A stretch of DNA of 64,000 nucleotides from Elizabethkingia miricola (GCF_001675285.1 NZ_LSGQ01000030.1:62001-126000), one strand, 5' to 3'; counted from the stretch's first letter, positions 27,804 to 37,974 are shown. The notes: generated by a model not told the origin, from the sequence alone. Translations and numbers: made by a program.

Positions 27804-29690
27804 TTATGGTTTTACTAACTGATCCAGTATAGGTGTTTTAACAGTTGAAACAGTACTTTGTACCTTTTGATTTAACTGATCAAAAATGATAATTTCATTC
27901 TTTCCCTTCTTCAGCCATACTCCCGGAATGTAAAGTGTTTGTTGTGGTCCAACTTTCCAGAAACGTCCAATATTTCTTCCGTTTACGAAAATGACTCCTT
28001 TACCCCAGTTTTGCATATCGATAAAAGTATCCCCAGCTTCAGTCAGTTCAAATTCACCTTGATACAATACAGGAATATCTTTCAGCTGTGCCTGCTTACT
28101 GCCTTCAACTGGTTTTGCCTTGATTGTCGACGCGAACTGATCAGGGAAAGGTAATTTCGTCATTTCCCAATTGCCTGTAATTTCTGTATCTCCAATCTTA
28201 ACTGCAGAGATAATTCCTTTTGTATTTTCGTTAATACGGGAACCATAGTTAATTCTTCCCCAGTTTTCCACTAAGATCTCTAATGTAGAGTTAAATGGGA
28301 TATCAATTGGCATTGTATACTGGTTATAATATCTGTTCAGTTCACCTACTTTTTCTCCGTTAATATAAATTGTTGCATAATCACGAAGCCCTTTTAAGTC
28401 AAGAGTACCACTAATAGGTTGGTTAAAATGGCGGCGGTAAAGCACATATCCATGTCCCTGATTAAGTTCTTCAAAGGAAAGAGGCTTGTCACCTTTTATT
28501 ACTTGCTGTCCTTCTGCATAGTTGAAGAAGTTATATAGCTTGCTTAGTTTGATATTTTTAATATCGATTACTTTTATTGGAGCCGGTACTTCCGGAAGCT
28601 TAGCTTTTGTATGCTTGGAAATAACTGCACGCAATGAATCATATTTAGGAGTTCTCCAACCCGCTTCCGTAATAGGAGCATCATAATCATAAGATGTTAA
28701 GTCCGGTTGGATATCATGATTCTTGTCGTAGTTGGCACCATTAGTAAATCCAAAGTTAGTTCCACCGTGTACCATATAGTAGTTGAAGGAAACATCATTT
28801 TTAAGATATTTATCCGTCTGACGAGCTACAGTACTCGCATCTACTCTTGGGAATTTTTCTGCCCAATGCCCCAACCATCCAGGATAAAATTCAGCAACCA
28901 TATAAGGTCCCTGATTATTATTATACTGGTTCACAACTTTTTTAAGGTTTTCAATATTATCCTCACCATTAGCAGTTGGTAAAGCTCCTACAACACTACC
29001 ACCTTCAAATAGCCACGATCCGTCGGAAGTAAACATAGGCACACTAAATCCTACATCTTTAAGCTGTTTTACAATCTTTGCATTGTAGGTACGGTGACTG
29101 GCTAAAGGAATATCTTTACGCTGTGACACAAATGAGCCAAACTCGTTCTCTGCCTGTACCATAATCACAGGTCCCCCATTAGTGATTTGAAGGTCCTTTA
29201 CCTGATTGTATAATTGTGTAATATATTTCTGGGTTTCTGCAAGAAACTGATCGTTGTCTTCACGAATCTTTAATCCTTTAATATTTTGCAGCCACCATGG
29301 GTAACCTCCAAATTCCCATTCAGCACATACATATGGACCAGGTCTTATAATTACATATAATCCAACTTCCTGTGCAGTTTTTATAAATTTCTTCAGGTCT
29401 TTTTCTCCAGACCAGTTCCATTTCCCTGGGCTTTCTTCATGGTAATTCCAGAAAACATAAGTTGTAACAGCATTTAGTCCCATTGCTTTCATCATTTGAA
29501 GGCGATGCTTCCAATATTCTTGTGGGATTCGGGGATAATGCATTTCTCCGGAGTGAATGGAGAAGGGTTTCCCATTTAATAAAAAATGTCCGTTTTTAAT
29601 CTCAAATGTACTTTTTTTGGATTGAGAAAATATAAGCACATTACATGCAAATAAAACAAACAGGACTAAAAGTCTTTGCAGGTTCTTCAT
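27804..29690 (-). CDS. Secreted beta-galactosidase, GH35
   Basis: A 628-residue exported glycosidase with signal peptide ending VLIFSQ (about residue 23). The GH35 domain begins NGHFLLNGKPFSIHSGEMHYPRIP; the catalytic acid/base is Glu183 in QAENEFGS and the nucleophile probably Glu267 in MVAEFYPGWLGHW. The RPGPYVCAEWEFGGYPWWL segment is diagnostic. Two C-terminal jelly-roll domains follow (with FVNGRNIGRFWKVGPQQTLYIPG). It would remove terminal beta-galactose from glycans in the periplasm or outside. No transporter gene is adjacent. Confidence 0.95.
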   Translation of the reverse strand: MKNLQRLLVLFVLFACNVLIFSQSKKSTFEIKNGHFLLNGKPFSIHSGEMHYPRIPQEYWKHRLQMMKAMGLNAVTTYVFWNYHEESPGKWNWSGEKDLKKFIKTAQEVGLYVIIRPGPYVCAEWEFGGYPWWLQNIKGLKIREDNDQFLAETQKYITQLYNQVKDLQITNGGPVIMVQAENEFGSFVSQRKDIPLASHRTYNAKIVKQLKDVGFSVPMFTSDGSWLFEGGSVVGALPTANGEDNIENLKKVVNQYNNNQGPYMVAEFYPGWLGHWAEKFPRVDASTVARQTDKYLKNDVSFNYYMVHGGTNFGFTNGANYDKNHDIQPDLTSYDYDAPITEAGWRTPKYDSLRAVISKHTKAKLPEVPAPIKVIDIKNIKLSKLYNFFNYAEGQQVIKGDKPLSFEELNQGHGYVLYRRHFNQPISGTLDLKGLRDYATIYINGEKVGELNRYYNQYTMPIDIPFNSTLEILVENWGRINYGSRINENTKGIISAVKIGDTEITGNWEMTKLPFPDQFASTIKAKPVEGSKQAQLKDIPVLYQGEFELTEAGDTFIDMQNWGKGVIFVNGRNIGRFWKVGPQQTLYIPGVWLKKGKNEIIIFDQLNQKVQSTVSTVKTPILDQLVKP

Positions 29691-29908
29691 AGGTTAAAAA
29701 GTTTTGGCTAAGTTATGGAAATGAAAGGACATAAAAAACACCACCCGGAGATAGTATTTTTATAATTATGGATTTGTACCCCTATTCTAATATTCACTTT
29801 TCACATACGAATATTTGTTAAAATAGTATAAAGATTAAATTACAGCACCAACATCTAAATATTTTATTTAAATTCAGCAAACCAACCAATTAATTCAAAA
29901 GTATTATT

Positions 29909-30079
29909 ATGAAAAAATTATCAAAAACAGACCTGAAACAAATTCAGGGAGCAGCGGCTCCACCAATGGGAGGAAAATGTCCTGAAGGTTATTGTCAGTA
30001 TTACAGCCAATATGGAGCATGCCTTCCGATTGATCCGGATAAATGTAATCACTTCCCGGTTCCGCCACCTCAATTTTAG
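29909..30079 (+). CDS. Bacteriocin-like cysteine-containing small peptide
   Basis: A 56-residue product that is easily missed. The first 20 residues (MKKLSKTDLKQIQGAAAPPM) match the leader of Bacteroidetes bacteriocin-like or natural-product precursor peptides, where KKLsRxxLKxIxG ends in a Gly-Ala/Gly-Gly site. The core has four cysteines (24, 29, 38, 46) in CPEGYC, GACLPIDPDKC, with prolines near the end (FPVPPPQF). ATG is well placed and a strong terminator follows. No peptidase-transporter or modification enzyme is in the window, so processing and activity are unknown. Confidence 0.8.
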   Translation: MKKLSKTDLKQIQGAAAPPMGGKCPEGYCQYYSQYGACLPIDPDKCNHFPVPPPQF

Positions 30080-30090
30080 AGGTTTTTGTA

Positions 30091-30130
30091 AAAACAAAAA
30101 AACCGTTCAGAAATCTGAACGGTTTTATTT
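30091..30130. terminator. Bidirectional terminator between the small peptide and rplQ
   Basis: A 13-bp stem AAAACCGTTCAGA / TCTGAACGGTTTT with a two-base loop has T-rich flanks in both directions. It ends both the peptide gene (+) and the ribosomal operon (-). Confidence 0.88.
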
Positions 30131-30147
30131 TTATATCTGAAAGAATA

Positions 30148-30663
30148 TTATTCTTCAGTTTTTTCTTCAGTTGCATCAGCAACCGGAGCTTCAGTTTCTT
30201 CAACTTTAGCTTCAGCAACCGGAGCAGCTTCAGCTTTTTTAGTAGTTGTAGCTCTTCTGCTTCTTCTTGTAGTTTTCTTCTCAGCTTCGTTTGGATTGTA
30301 AAGCTCGTTGAAGTCAACTAGTTCGATAAGTGCAGTATCTGCAGCATCACCAGGTCTGAAACCAGTTTTGATGATTCTTGTATAACCACCGTTTCTGTTA
30401 GCGATTTTAGGTGCTACTGTTCTGAATAGTTCGCTTACTACTTCTTTGTTTTGTAGGTAAGAGAAAACTACTCTTCTATTGTGAGTAGAATCTTCCTTAG
30501 ATTTTGTAAGGATAGGCTCTACGAATACTCTCAGTGCTTTAGCTTTAGCAACTGTAGTATGGATTCTTTTATGTTCAATTAGGGAACATGCCATGTTTGA
30601 AAGCATAGCACTTCTGTGAGAAGCTGTTCTACCTAAGTGGTTGAATTTTTTACCGTGTCTCAT
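30148..30663 (-). CDS. rplQ: 50S ribosomal protein L17
   Basis: Large-subunit protein near the exit tunnel. [23 protein letters not shown] and GYTRI are the family signatures. At 171 residues it is about 45 longer than the E. coli protein (127); the extra C-terminus is Lys/Arg then Ala/Glu-rich ([23 protein letters not shown]), low-complexity and probably disordered. Last gene of the ribosomal operon, 9 nt after rpoA. Confidence 0.97.
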   Translation of the reverse strand: MRHGKKFNHLGRTASHRSAMLSNMACSLIEHKRIHTTVAKAKALRVFVEPILTKSKEDSTHNRRVVFSYLQNKEVVSELFRTVAPKIANRNGGYTRIIKTGFRPGDAADTALIELVDFNELYNPNEAEKKTTRRSRRATTTKKAEAAPVAEAKVEETEAPVADATEEKTEE

Positions 30664-30672
30664 TGTTTAGGA

Positions 30673-31668
30673 TTATTTATCAGCGTCCAACTTATATTTA
30701 CTTACGTCAAAACCAAAGTTAAGTCCTTTGGCATGAACTAGCTCTTCCAGTTCAGTAAGGGATTTCTTACCGAAGTTTCTAAATTTCATTAGATCCGACT
30801 TGCTGAAAGAAACTAACTCACCTAATGTTTCAACTTCAGCTGCTTTAAGGCAGTTAAGTGCTCTTACAGATAAATCCATATCTGCAAGTTTAGACTTAAG
30901 AAGTTGTCTTGTGTGAAGCGTTTCCTCATCGTACTGAGCGGAAGCTTTAACGGCTTCAGTCTCAAGAGTGATACGCTCATCAGAGAACAACATGAAGTGG
31001 TAAATTAATATTTTAGATGCTTCAGTTAAAGCGTTCTGAGGAGTGATAGACCCATCAGTTTCGATATCAAGAATAAGTTTCTCGTAGTCAGTTTTCTGCT
31101 CAACACGATAGTTTTCGATGCTATATTGTACCTTTTTGATTGGGGTAAAAATAGAGTCGATCGCTATAGTGCCTATCGGTGCATTGTTAGATTTATTTTG
31201 ATCTGACGGAACATAACCTCTACCTTTCTCAATATTGAAAGTTATCTCAAAGTTAACATCCTTATTAAGAGTACAGATCACTAAATCCGGGTTTAATACT
31301 TCAAAGCCACTAATAGCTGAAGCAAAGTCACCAGCAGTAATTTCCTCTTTACCCGTCACTTTTACAGAAACCTGCTCTGCCGTAGCACCTTCGGTTTTTG
31401 CTTTTAGACGAAGTTGTTTAAGGTTAAGGATGATTTCTGTTACATCTTCAATAACACCAGGGATAGTAGAAAATTCATGCTCTACACCTTCAATTTTGAT
31501 AGATGAAATAGCAAACCCTTCTAGAGAAGAAAGTAAAACTCTTCTCAATGCATTCCCGATTGTTAAACCGAAACCTGGCTCCAACGGTCTGAATTCGAAT
31601 TGACCTCTGAAGTCTGTTGAGTTAAGAAGGATTACTTTATCGGGTTTAATAAAAGATAATATTGCCAT
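30673..31668 (-). CDS. rpoA: RNA polymerase alpha subunit
   Basis: A 331-residue alpha subunit with the N-terminal dimerisation domain ([26 protein letters not shown], the alpha motif) and the C-terminal DNA- and activator-contacting domain ([44 protein letters not shown] shortened in other clades). Length equals the usual 329. It lies between rpsD (30 nt) and rplQ (9 nt), the standard order. Confidence 0.97.
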   Translation of the reverse strand: MAILSFIKPDKVILLNSTDFRGQFEFRPLEPGFGLTIGNALRRVLLSSLEGFAISSIKIEGVEHEFSTIPGVIEDVTEIILNLKQLRLKAKTEGATAEQVSVKVTGKEEITAGDFASAISGFEVLNPDLVICTLNKDVNFEITFNIEKGRGYVPSDQNKSNNAPIGTIAIDSIFTPIKKVQYSIENYRVEQKTDYEKLILDIETDGSITPQNALTEASKILIYHFMLFSDERITLETEAVKASAQYDEETLHTRQLLKSKLADMDLSVRALNCLKAAEVETLGELVSFSKSDLMKFRNFGKKSLTELEELVHAKGLNFGFDVSKYKLDADK

Positions 31669-31698
31669 AATGATTGGTTGAGCAAATTTTCAAAAAGA

Positions 31699-32304
31699 TT
31701 ATTTAGAATATAATTCGACGATTAACTGTTCTTTGATTTCTTCTGGGATCTGAATTCTCTCAGGAGCACTTACAAAAGTACCAGTTTTGGTTTCGTCATT
31801 GTATTGTAACCAGTCGTAGCTAGCCTTAGAAGCTAAAGCGTCAGTGATTACTTCAAGAGATTTAGATTTCTCTCTTACAGCAATTACATCACCAGCTTTA
31901 AGCTGATAAGAAGGAATGTTAACTAATTCTCCGTTCACAGTGATGTGTCTGTGAGAAACTAATTGTCTTGCTCCTGCTCTGGTTTTAGCAAATCCTAATC
32001 TGTAAACTACGTTATCTAATCTGGATTCACAAAGTTGAAGAAGTACTTCACCAGTTACCCCTTTAGATCTTTGCGCTTTGTCATATAGATTAGCGAATTG
32101 TCTTTCAAGGATACCGTAAGTATATTTTGCTTTTTGTTTTTCAGCTAACTGAACTGCATATTCAGATTTCTTAGCACCTCTTCTTTTGTTTGGTCCGTGT
32201 TGTCCTGGTGGGAATTTTCTTTTTTCAAAGTTTTTATCGTCACCATAGATTGCCTGACCGAATTTTCTTGCAATTTTGGTTTTTGGTCCTATATATCTTG
32301 CCAT
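31699..32304 (-). CDS. rpsD: 30S ribosomal protein S4
   Basis: A primary 16S rRNA binder of 201 residues with [16 protein letters not shown] at the start and an S4 RNA-binding domain ([31 protein letters not shown]). In other bacteria S4 represses the alpha operon; no such structure was identified here. 24 nt after rpsK. Confidence 0.97.
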   Translation of the reverse strand: MARYIGPKTKIARKFGQAIYGDDKNFEKRKFPPGQHGPNKRRGAKKSEYAVQLAEKQKAKYTYGILERQFANLYDKAQRSKGVTGEVLLQLCESRLDNVVYRLGFAKTRAGARQLVSHRHITVNGELVNIPSYQLKAGDVIAVREKSKSLEVITDALASKASYDWLQYNDETKTGTFVSAPERIQIPEEIKEQLIVELYSK

Positions 32305-32328
32305 TGTCTTAGATTTGTGAGATTAAAA

Positions 32329-32718
32329 TTATACTCTTCTTCTTTTTGGAGGTCTACAACCGTTGTGCGGCATTGGAGTGATATCAACGATTTCACTTAC
32401 TTCAATTCCTGAGTTGTGGATAGTTCTGATAGCAGATTCTCTACCAGCACCAGGACCTTTTACAAAAACTTTAACTCTTCTAAGACCTGCTTCATAAGCT
32501 ACCTGAGAACAATTTTCAGCTGCCATTTGTGCTGCAAATGGTGTATTCTTTTTAGAACCTCTGAAGCCCATTTTACCTGCAGATGCCCAAGAGATTACCT
32601 CTCCGTTTTTATTTGTCAAAGAAATAATAATATTGTTGAAAGAAGCTTGGATATGTGCCTCGCCTATTGCTTCAACTTTTACTTTTCTTTTTTTAACTAC
32701 TTTAGTTTGTTTTGCCAT
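32329..32718 (-). CDS. rpsK: 30S ribosomal protein S11
   Basis: A platform protein of 129 residues, the same length as in E. coli. The motif [22 protein letters not shown] and the C-terminal [18 protein letters not shown] are family signatures. 11 nt after rpsM. Confidence 0.97.
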   Translation of the reverse strand: MAKQTKVVKKRKVKVEAIGEAHIQASFNNIIISLTNKNGEVISWASAGKMGFRGSKKNTPFAAQMAAENCSQVAYEAGLRRVKVFVKGPGAGRESAIRTIHNSGIEVSEIVDITPMPHNGCRPPKRRRV

Positions 32719-32729
32719 GATTCTAACGA

Positions 32730-33107
32730 TTATTTACTTGCCTTCTTCTTGTTAGCAACAGTTTTTCTCTTTCCTTTACGGGTTCTAGAATTATTTTTCG
32801 TTCTTTGGCCTCTTAAAGGTAATCCAAGTCTGTGACGTATTCCTCGTTGGCATCCAATGTCCATCAATCTTTTGATGTTCAATTGCTTTTCAGATCTTAA
32901 TTCTCCTTCAACTTTAATGTTTTCAGAGATGAAGTTTCTGATCGCTGCCAATTCATCGTCATTCCATTCATTGACTTTCTTATCTTCGCTGATACCAGCG
33001 CTCTTAAGAATATCAGAAGCTGTGCTTCTTCCTACTCCGTAGATGTAAGTAAGTCCAATTACTCCTCTTTTGTTTTTAGGTAAATCTACCCCTGCAATTC
33101 TTGCCAT
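32730..33107 (-). CDS. rpsM: 30S ribosomal protein S13
   Basis: A head protein of 125 residues contacting the P-site t[29 protein letters not shown] and the basic tail [21 protein letters not shown] are typical. 13 nt after rpmJ. Confidence 0.97.
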   Translation of the reverse strand: MARIAGVDLPKNKRGVIGLTYIYGVGRSTASDILKSAGISEDKKVNEWNDDELAAIRNFISENIKVEGELRSEKQLNIKRLMDIGCQRGIRHRLGLPLRGQRTKNNSRTRKGKRKTVANKKKASK

Positions 33108-33120
33108 AATTTAATTGCTA

Positions 33121-33237
33121 TTAACCTTGTCTTTGTTTAAATTTTGGGTTCTTCTTGTTAATGATATAAAGACGTCCTTTACGTCTTACAATCTTACAGT
33201 CCGCACTCCTTTTCTTAATTGATGCTCTAACTTTCAT
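33121..33237 (-). CDS. rpmJ: 50S ribosomal protein L36
   Basis: A 38-residue protein, [20 protein letters not shown] at the start and [12 protein letters not shown] at the end, clearly L36. Only one cysteine is present (Cys14), so this is the zinc-independent form usual in Bacteroidetes and not the C4/CCCH zinc form. Located between infA (27 nt) and rpsM (13 nt). Confidence 0.95.
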   Translation of the reverse strand: MKVRASIKKRSADCKIVRRKGRLYIINKKNPKFKQRQG

Positions 33238-33264
33238 ATTTATTGCTTTGCGCTATAAGCTTTA

Positions 33265-33480
33265 TTAATACCTGAATGTTATTCTCCCTTTTGATAAATC
33301 GTAAGGAGATAACTCTAATCTTACTTTGTCTCCTGGTAAAAGTTTGATATAATGCATTCTCATCTTACCGGAAATATGAGCGATAAGAATATGCCCATTT
33401 TCCAACTCCACACGAAACATGGCGTTAGATAGTGCTTCCACTATCACGCCATCCTGTTCTATATGCTTTTGTTTTGCCAT
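33265..33480 (-). CDS. infA: Translation initiation factor IF-1
   Basis: A 71-residue OB-fold protein: [32 protein letters not shown] and [19 protein letters not shown] are diagnostic. It binds the ribosomal A site during initiation. 16 nt after secY, the standard place in this operon. Confidence 0.97.
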   Translation of the reverse strand: MAKQKHIEQDGVIVEALSNAMFRVELENGHILIAHISGKMRMHYIKLLPGDKVRLELSPYDLSKGRITFRY

Positions 33481-33496
33481 AAAAAATTCAATACTT

Positions 33497-34876
33497 CTAT
33501 AAGTTGGGGTTTCTTGATAATTTAGACTGCATTAATCCATCATAGTGATGATTCAACAAATATGTATTAATTTGCTGAACAGTATCCAAGACAACACCAA
33601 CCAAAATCAACAATGATGTACCACCGAAGAATAGAGCAAACCTGTCAGTTTGCACAACAGTTCCATGTACTATTGCTGGAAGGACTGCAAAGATAGACAA
33701 AAAAATCGCACCCGGCAAGGTTATTTTGGATAAAATATCATCCAGATAATCTGCCGTCTCTTTTCCAGGTCTTACTTTAGGGATTAACCCCCCATTCCTT
33801 TTAAGGTCATCAGCCATCTGATTTACCGGAATGGTAATAGCAGTGTAGAAGAATGAAAAGATTATAATCAGTATCGCAAACAATACATTGTACTGCCAGC
33901 TGAAAACATTTTTAAAGCCTGCAAGGAATGTATTGGTCTCATCTACTTTTGTTAGTAACCCCGGAACAAACATTAATGCTTGAGCAAAAATGATTGGCAT
34001 TACTCCGGCAGCGTTTACTTTTAAAGGTATCCACTGTCTGGCACCTTCCATTAAGTTTCTGGAAACTCCTCCTCTTGCCTGAGCTCGGCTTACATACTGA
34101 ATTGGGATTTTTCTTACAGCAACTGATAATATAATTGCTAAAAGGATTACCAATAACCAGAACAGAACTTCTACTAAGATAATGATAGTACCTAAACCAC
34201 CTTTACCAGTCTGAGTCTGAAACTCGTGAATGAAAGCCATAGGAAGGTCTGCAAGGATCCCCACCATAATAAGAATAGAGATACCATTACCGATTCCTTT
34301 ATCAGTAATCTTCTCTCCAAGCCACATGGCGAAAACAGATCCTGTCACCAAAATAACAATACTTGGTAACCAGAACATAATAGAATTAGGATCTATATAA
34401 TAAGCAGAACTGAACTGCGTATAAGGCAGGAACAATCCTGTAATAGAACCTAAATATGAAGGCGCTTGAACCAAACATACCGCGATGGTTAACCAACGCG
34501 TAATCTGGTTAAGGGTTTTTCTGCCACTTTCACCATCTTTCTGCAATTTCTGAAGATAAGGAATAGCCATCCCCATCAACTGAACGATAATAGATGCCGA
34601 AATGTAAGGCATAATCCCTAATGCCATAATAGATGCACGGCTAAATGCACCTCCGGTGAACGAAGAAAGTAAGCCTAAAAGCCCAGAAGCTTGTTTGCTT
34701 CCTCCTTGGTTCTGGTATACTTGCAAAAGATTCCCTACCTCTGCCATATTAATGGCCGGTAGGGAAATATAAGATGCGAATCTATACACCAAGATGAGCG
34801 TGAACGTAAAAACTAACTTGTTCCTAAGTTCTTCTAAACTCCAAATGTTTTTAAGTGTCTGTATAAATCCTTTCAT
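33497..34876 (-). CDS. secY: Preprotein translocase subunit SecY
   Basis: The channel of the Sec system, 459 residues with ten membrane helices. Visible signatures include [15 protein letters not shown] (TM2 plug region), [10 protein letters not shown] and [29 protein letters not shown] before TM8. 8 nt after rplO. SecE and SecG are not in the window. Confidence 0.97.
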   Translation of the reverse strand: MKGFIQTLKNIWSLEELRNKLVFTFTLILVYRFASYISLPAINMAEVGNLLQVYQNQGGSKQASGLLGLLSSFTGGAFSRASIMALGIMPYISASIIVQLMGMAIPYLQKLQKDGESGRKTLNQITRWLTIAVCLVQAPSYLGSITGLFLPYTQFSSAYYIDPNSIMFWLPSIVILVTGSVFAMWLGEKITDKGIGNGISILIMVGILADLPMAFIHEFQTQTGKGGLGTIIILVEVLFWLLVILLAIILSVAVRKIPIQYVSRAQARGGVSRNLMEGARQWIPLKVNAAGVMPIIFAQALMFVPGLLTKVDETNTFLAGFKNVFSWQYNVLFAILIIIFSFFYTAITIPVNQMADDLKRNGGLIPKVRPGKETADYLDDILSKITLPGAIFLSIFAVLPAIVHGTVVQTDRFALFFGGTSLLILVGVVLDTVQQINTYLLNHHYDGLMQSKLSRNPNL

Positions 34877-34884
34877 TGTAATGA

Positions 34885-35334
34885 TTAAAGAGTAATTGCT
34901 TTACCTCCTGCTTTGTTAATTGCTTCTTCAGCTGATTTAGTAAACTTGTCAGCAGAGATTGAAATGTTAGATTTCAATTCTCCTCTTCCTAAGATTTTTA
35001 CTAAGTCGTTTTTAGAAACTAAGTTGTTCTCTACTAAAACATCTTTAGTGATATCACCAGTGATTCCTTTAGTATCGATAAGCAATTGGATAGTATCCAA
35101 GTTGATACCTTTGAACTCTTTTCTGTTAACGTTTTTGAAACCGAATTTAGGTAGTCTCCTTTGTAAAGGCATCTGACCCCCTTCGAAACCGATTTTCTGA
35201 GAGTAACCAGCTCTAGCCTTTTGACCTTTGTGACCTTTTGTAGCAGTACCTCCTTTACCGCTACCTTGCCCTCTACCAATTCTTTTGGAATTGTGAGTAG
35301 AACCTGAAGCCGGTTGTATGTTATTTAAATTCAT
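34885..35334 (-). CDS. rplO: 50S ribosomal protein L15
   Basis: A 149-residue protein with the glycine-rich N-terminus (KRIGRGQGSGKGGTATKGHKGQKAR) and FEGGQMPLQRRLPKFGF, diagnostic for L15. Its leader is unusually long (149 nt after rpmD) and structured. Confidence 0.97.
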   Translation of the reverse strand: MNLNNIQPASGSTHNSKRIGRGQGSGKGGTATKGHKGQKARAGYSQKIGFEGGQMPLQRRLPKFGFKNVNRKEFKGINLDTIQLLIDTKGITGDITKDVLVENNLVSKNDLVKILGRGELKSNISISADKFTKSAEEAINKAGGKAITL

Positions 35335-35358
35335 AATTCTGATAGATTTTAGATTTAC

Positions 35359-35467
35359 TCACGAATCTTTATTTCTAAAGCTGTTCGTGAAAAATACGTT
35401 TTTCAGATTTTATATAATCCGGAGAATTTTTGGAAAATTCGGGTGTGAAGATAACAAATATTCTCCG
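35359..35467. repeat. Structured gap between rpmD and rplO with two inverted repeats
   Basis: Inverted repeat 1: TCACGAA at 35359-35365 with TTCGTGA at 35384-35390, enclosing a second stem CTTTA / TAAAG. Inverted repeat 2: CGGAGAAT at 35420-35427 with ATTCTCCG at 35460-35467, enclosing GAATTTT / AAAATTC. In an operon whose gaps are mostly under 30 nt, this 149-nt structured gap stands out. It may be a processing or regulatory site, or an inserted repeat. Confidence 0.6.
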
Positions 35468-35483
35468 AATATTAAAATTCTTA

Positions 35484-35663
35484 CTATTTTTCCTGAACTT
35501 CAACTAAGTGGCTTACGGTTGCTACCATTCCTAAGATAGATGGAGTAGCCTCATGTTCTACAACTTGTTGTAATTTCTTCAAGCCTAATGCTTCTAGTGT
35601 TAGCTTTTGGTTTTTTGTTCTACCAATAGCACTTCTTACTTGTTTGATTGCGATTTTTGCCAT
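35484..35663 (-). CDS. rpmD: 50S ribosomal protein L30
   Basis: A 59-residue protein beginning MAKIAIKQVRSAIGRTKNQK, with LTLEALGLKKL and MVATVSHLVEV, the L30 pattern at its normal length. 11 nt after rpsE. Confidence 0.95.
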   Translation of the reverse strand: MAKIAIKQVRSAIGRTKNQKLTLEALGLKKLQQVVEHEATPSILGMVATVSHLVEVQEK

Positions 35664-35674
35664 TGTTTTTAATA

Positions 35675-36196
35675 TTAACCGTTAAACACTTTTGTTAATG
35701 AAACACCTCTCATTCTAGCAATTTCCTCAGGTCTTCTGATTTCTAATAAAGCTTTGAAAGTAGCTTTTACCACGTTGTGTGGGTTAGAAGATCCTTTAGA
35801 TTTTGAAAGTACATCATGTACCCCAGCTGATTCTAGTACTGCACGTACCGCACCACCTGCGATAAGTCCTGTACCGTGAGATGCAGGTCTTAAGAAGATG
35901 TCTGCTCCACCGTATCTAGCTGTAGTTTGGTGAGGGATTGTATGGTTAACTACCGGTACTTTTACTAAGTTTTTCTTAGCATCCTCAACAGCTTTAGAAA
36001 TTGCAGAAGCAACTTCTTTAGACTTACCAAGGCCATAACCGATAACGCCGTCTTCATTACCTACCACTACGATAGCTGAAAATCCAAACGCACGTCCACC
36101 TTTAGTTACTTTAGTTACTCTGTTAACAGCCACGAGGCGATCTGTCAATTCTAATCCTCCGGGTTTTACTCTTTCGATATTATCTAGTCCTAACAT
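35675..36196 (-). CDS. rpsE: 30S ribosomal protein S5
   Basis: A 173-residue accuracy protein with the double-stranded-RNA-binding-like N-domain ([23 protein letters not shown]) and [15 protein letters not shown] [14 protein letters not shown], then [15 protein letters not shown]. 18 nt after rplR. Confidence 0.97.
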   Translation of the reverse strand: MLGLDNIERVKPGGLELTDRLVAVNRVTKVTKGGRAFGFSAIVVVGNEDGVIGYGLGKSKEVASAISKAVEDAKKNLVKVPVVNHTIPHQTTARYGGADIFLRPASHGTGLIAGGAVRAVLESAGVHDVLSKSKGSSNPHNVVKATFKALLEIRRPEEIARMRGVSLTKVFNG

Positions 36197-36214
36197 ATTG
36201 TCCGATTTTTAAAA

Positions 36215-36571
36215 TTAGAATTTAAGTCCACCTTCTCTAGCACCATCAGCAAGAGCTTTTACTCTACCATGATACACGAAACCATTTCTATCAAACACAA
36301 CTGAACCAATACCTGCAGCGACAGCTTTTTCAGCGATCTTTTTACCAACAAGTGTGGAGATTTCAGTTTTAGTACCCTTTTCGTTAGCAAGATCTTTCTC
36401 ACGAGAAGAAGCTGCTACTAAAGTTTTCCCACTTTTATCATCTACTAATTGAGCGTAGATTTCTTTATTACTTTTGAATACAGATAATCTTGGTAATTCA
36501 GCAGATCCGGAAATTTTGCCTCTTACTCTTCTTTTGATTCTGATTCTTTTTTCAACTTTTGTTAATGCCAT
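36215..36571 (-). CDS. rplR: 50S ribosomal protein L18
   Basis: A 118-residue 5S rRNA-binding protein: [18 protein letters not shown] and [28 protein letters not shown] are diagnostic. 11 nt after rplF. Confidence 0.97.
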   Translation of the reverse strand: MALTKVEKRIRIKRRVRGKISGSAELPRLSVFKSNKEIYAQLVDDKSGKTLVAASSREKDLANEKGTKTEISTLVGKKIAEKAVAAGIGSVVFDRNGFVYHGRVKALADGAREGGLKF

Positions 36572-36582
36572 TTTCTTAAATT

Positions 36583-37128
36583 TTAAGCAGATTTACCGGC
36601 TTTACGTCTAACATTTTCTCCTACGAATCTAACACCTTTACCTTTGTATGGTTCAGGCTTTCTGAATGAACGGATTTTAGCCGCTACCATCCCTAATAAT
36701 TGCTTATCGTAAGAAGACAAAGTAATAATAGGGTTTTTACCTTTCTCAGTTAGCGTTTCTACTGCTACTTCACCTGGAAGATCTAACACGATACCGTGAG
36801 AGAAACCTAATGCTAACTCTAGTTTCTGACCTTGGTTAGAAGCTCTGTAACCTACCCCTACCAACTCTAGTTTTTTTGTAAAGCCTTCAGATGTACCTAC
36901 AATCATGTTATTGATTAAGGCTCTGTAAAGACCGTGAAGGGCTTTGTGCTGCTTAGAATCTGATGGACGGTTAACGTTAAGTTTACCTTCATTTTGTTCT
37001 AAAGTGATCCCGCTTGTAAGCTCTTGAGTTAACTCGCCTTTAGGCCCTTTTACTGTAACGAAACCGTCTTTTTCAGTAATGGTTACCCCAGCAGGAATTT
37101 CTATAATTGCATGACCAATTCTTGACAT
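36583..37128 (-). CDS. rplF: 50S ribosomal protein L6
   Basis: A 181-residue protein with two L6 repeats: [35 protein letters not shown] and the C-terminal [24 protein letters not shown]. 17 nt after rpsH. Confidence 0.97.
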   Translation of the reverse strand: MSRIGHAIIEIPAGVTITEKDGFVTVKGPKGELTQELTSGITLEQNEGKLNVNRPSDSKQHKALHGLYRALINNMIVGTSEGFTKKLELVGVGYRASNQGQKLELALGFSHGIVLDLPGEVAVETLTEKGKNPIITLSSYDKQLLGMVAAKIRSFRKPEPYKGKGVRFVGENVRRKAGKSA

Positions 37129-37145
37129 TTTCCTTTAATTAAAAA

Positions 37146-37544
37146 TTAATAAACATAGCAAATTACTTCCCCTCCTACTTTCTCTTGTCTTGCTTTTTTA
37201 TCTGTCATTACTCCTTTAGAAGTAGAGATAATAGCAATACCAAGTCCGTTCAATACTCTTGGAAGTTCCTCAGAACCTTTGTATTGTCTTAGACCTGGAC
37301 GAGAAGCTCTCTGAATAGACTTGATAGCAGGTTTGTTAGTTTGCTTATCGTATTTTAAAGCGATCTTGATATTCCCTTGAACAGCGCTATCTTCAAACTT
37401 GAAGTTTAAAATATAACCTTGGTCAAAAAGGATTTTAGTGATCTCTTTTTTGATTTTCGATGCAGGAATTTCCACCACTTTGTGGCCTGCGCTTTGTGCG
37501 TTCCTTACTCTTGTTAGGAAATCTGAAATTGGATCTGTTACCAT
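37146..37544 (-). CDS. rpsH: 30S ribosomal protein S8
   Basis: A 132-residue early-assembly protein with DPISDFLTRVRNAQ, RASRPGLRQYKGSEELPRVLNGLG and STSKGVMTDKKARQEKVGGEVICYVY. Its leader is unusually long, 157 nt after rpsN, and holds a strong hairpin. Confidence 0.97.
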   Translation of the reverse strand: MVTDPISDFLTRVRNAQSAGHKVVEIPASKIKKEITKILFDQGYILNFKFEDSAVQGNIKIALKYDKQTNKPAIKSIQRASRPGLRQYKGSEELPRVLNGLGIAIISTSKGVMTDKKARQEKVGGEVICYVY

Positions 37545-37593
37545 TTCTTTGTTTTAAATTATTGGTTAATAACTGCTAGTTTTGACTTTCGAC

Positions 37594-37647
37594 GTCAGAT
37601 TTCAGATGTCAGATTTCAGACAAATGGTATGTCTGCAATCTGACATC
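37594..37647. repeat. Tandem direct repeat plus inverted arm in the rpsN-rpsH gap
   Basis: Two 14-nt copies GTCAGATTTCAGA(T/C) lie at 37594-37607 and 37608-37621. The second, extended to 17 nt (37605-37621), is complementary with one mismatch to 37631-37647, giving a hairpin with a 9-nt loop. The first copy could pair with the same arm with a two-base bulge, so two alternative stems are possible. Confidence 0.75.
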
Positions 37648-37701
37648 GTCCATCTTATATCTTGTAAAGCCAACTTGGCAATCTCGATTAGTTAATAATA
37701 A

Positions 37702-37971
37702 TTACCAACTTGCTTTTTTAACTCCAGGGATAAGGCCTTGGTTAGCCATTTCTCTGAAAGTTACTCTGGAGATACCAAAAGTTCTCATGTAACCTCTTGG
37801 TCTTCCTGTAAGTTTACATCTGTTGTGTAGTCTTACCGGAGAAGCATTTTTAGGTAATTTTTGTAATGCTTCGTAATCACCAGCTTCTTTTAAAGCTTGT
37901 CTTTTAGCAGCATATTTAGCTACTAAAGCTTCTCTTTTGCGCTCACGCGCTTTCATTGATTCTTTAGCCAT
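37702..37971 (-). CDS. rpsN: 30S ribosomal protein S14
   Basis: An 89-residue protein with [20 protein letters not shown] and the C-terminal [39 protein letters not shown]. Only one cysteine remains, so this is the zinc-independent type. 3 nt after rplE. Confidence 0.97.
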   Translation of the reverse strand: MAKESMKARERKREALVAKYAAKRQALKEAGDYEALQKLPKNASPVRLHNRCKLTGRPRGYMRTFGISRVTFREMANQGLIPGVKKASW

Positions 37972-37974
37972 TTC

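Noticed and set aside
29907..30317. Minus-strand open frame rich in Lys/Leu
   Set aside because: It arises from another frame of the low-complexity L17 C-terminus and runs through the terminator and the antisense of the small peptide gene.
37594..37647. CRISPR-like repeat in the rpsN-rpsH gap
   Set aside because: Only two directly adjoining units without spacers plus one inverted arm; no cas genes.
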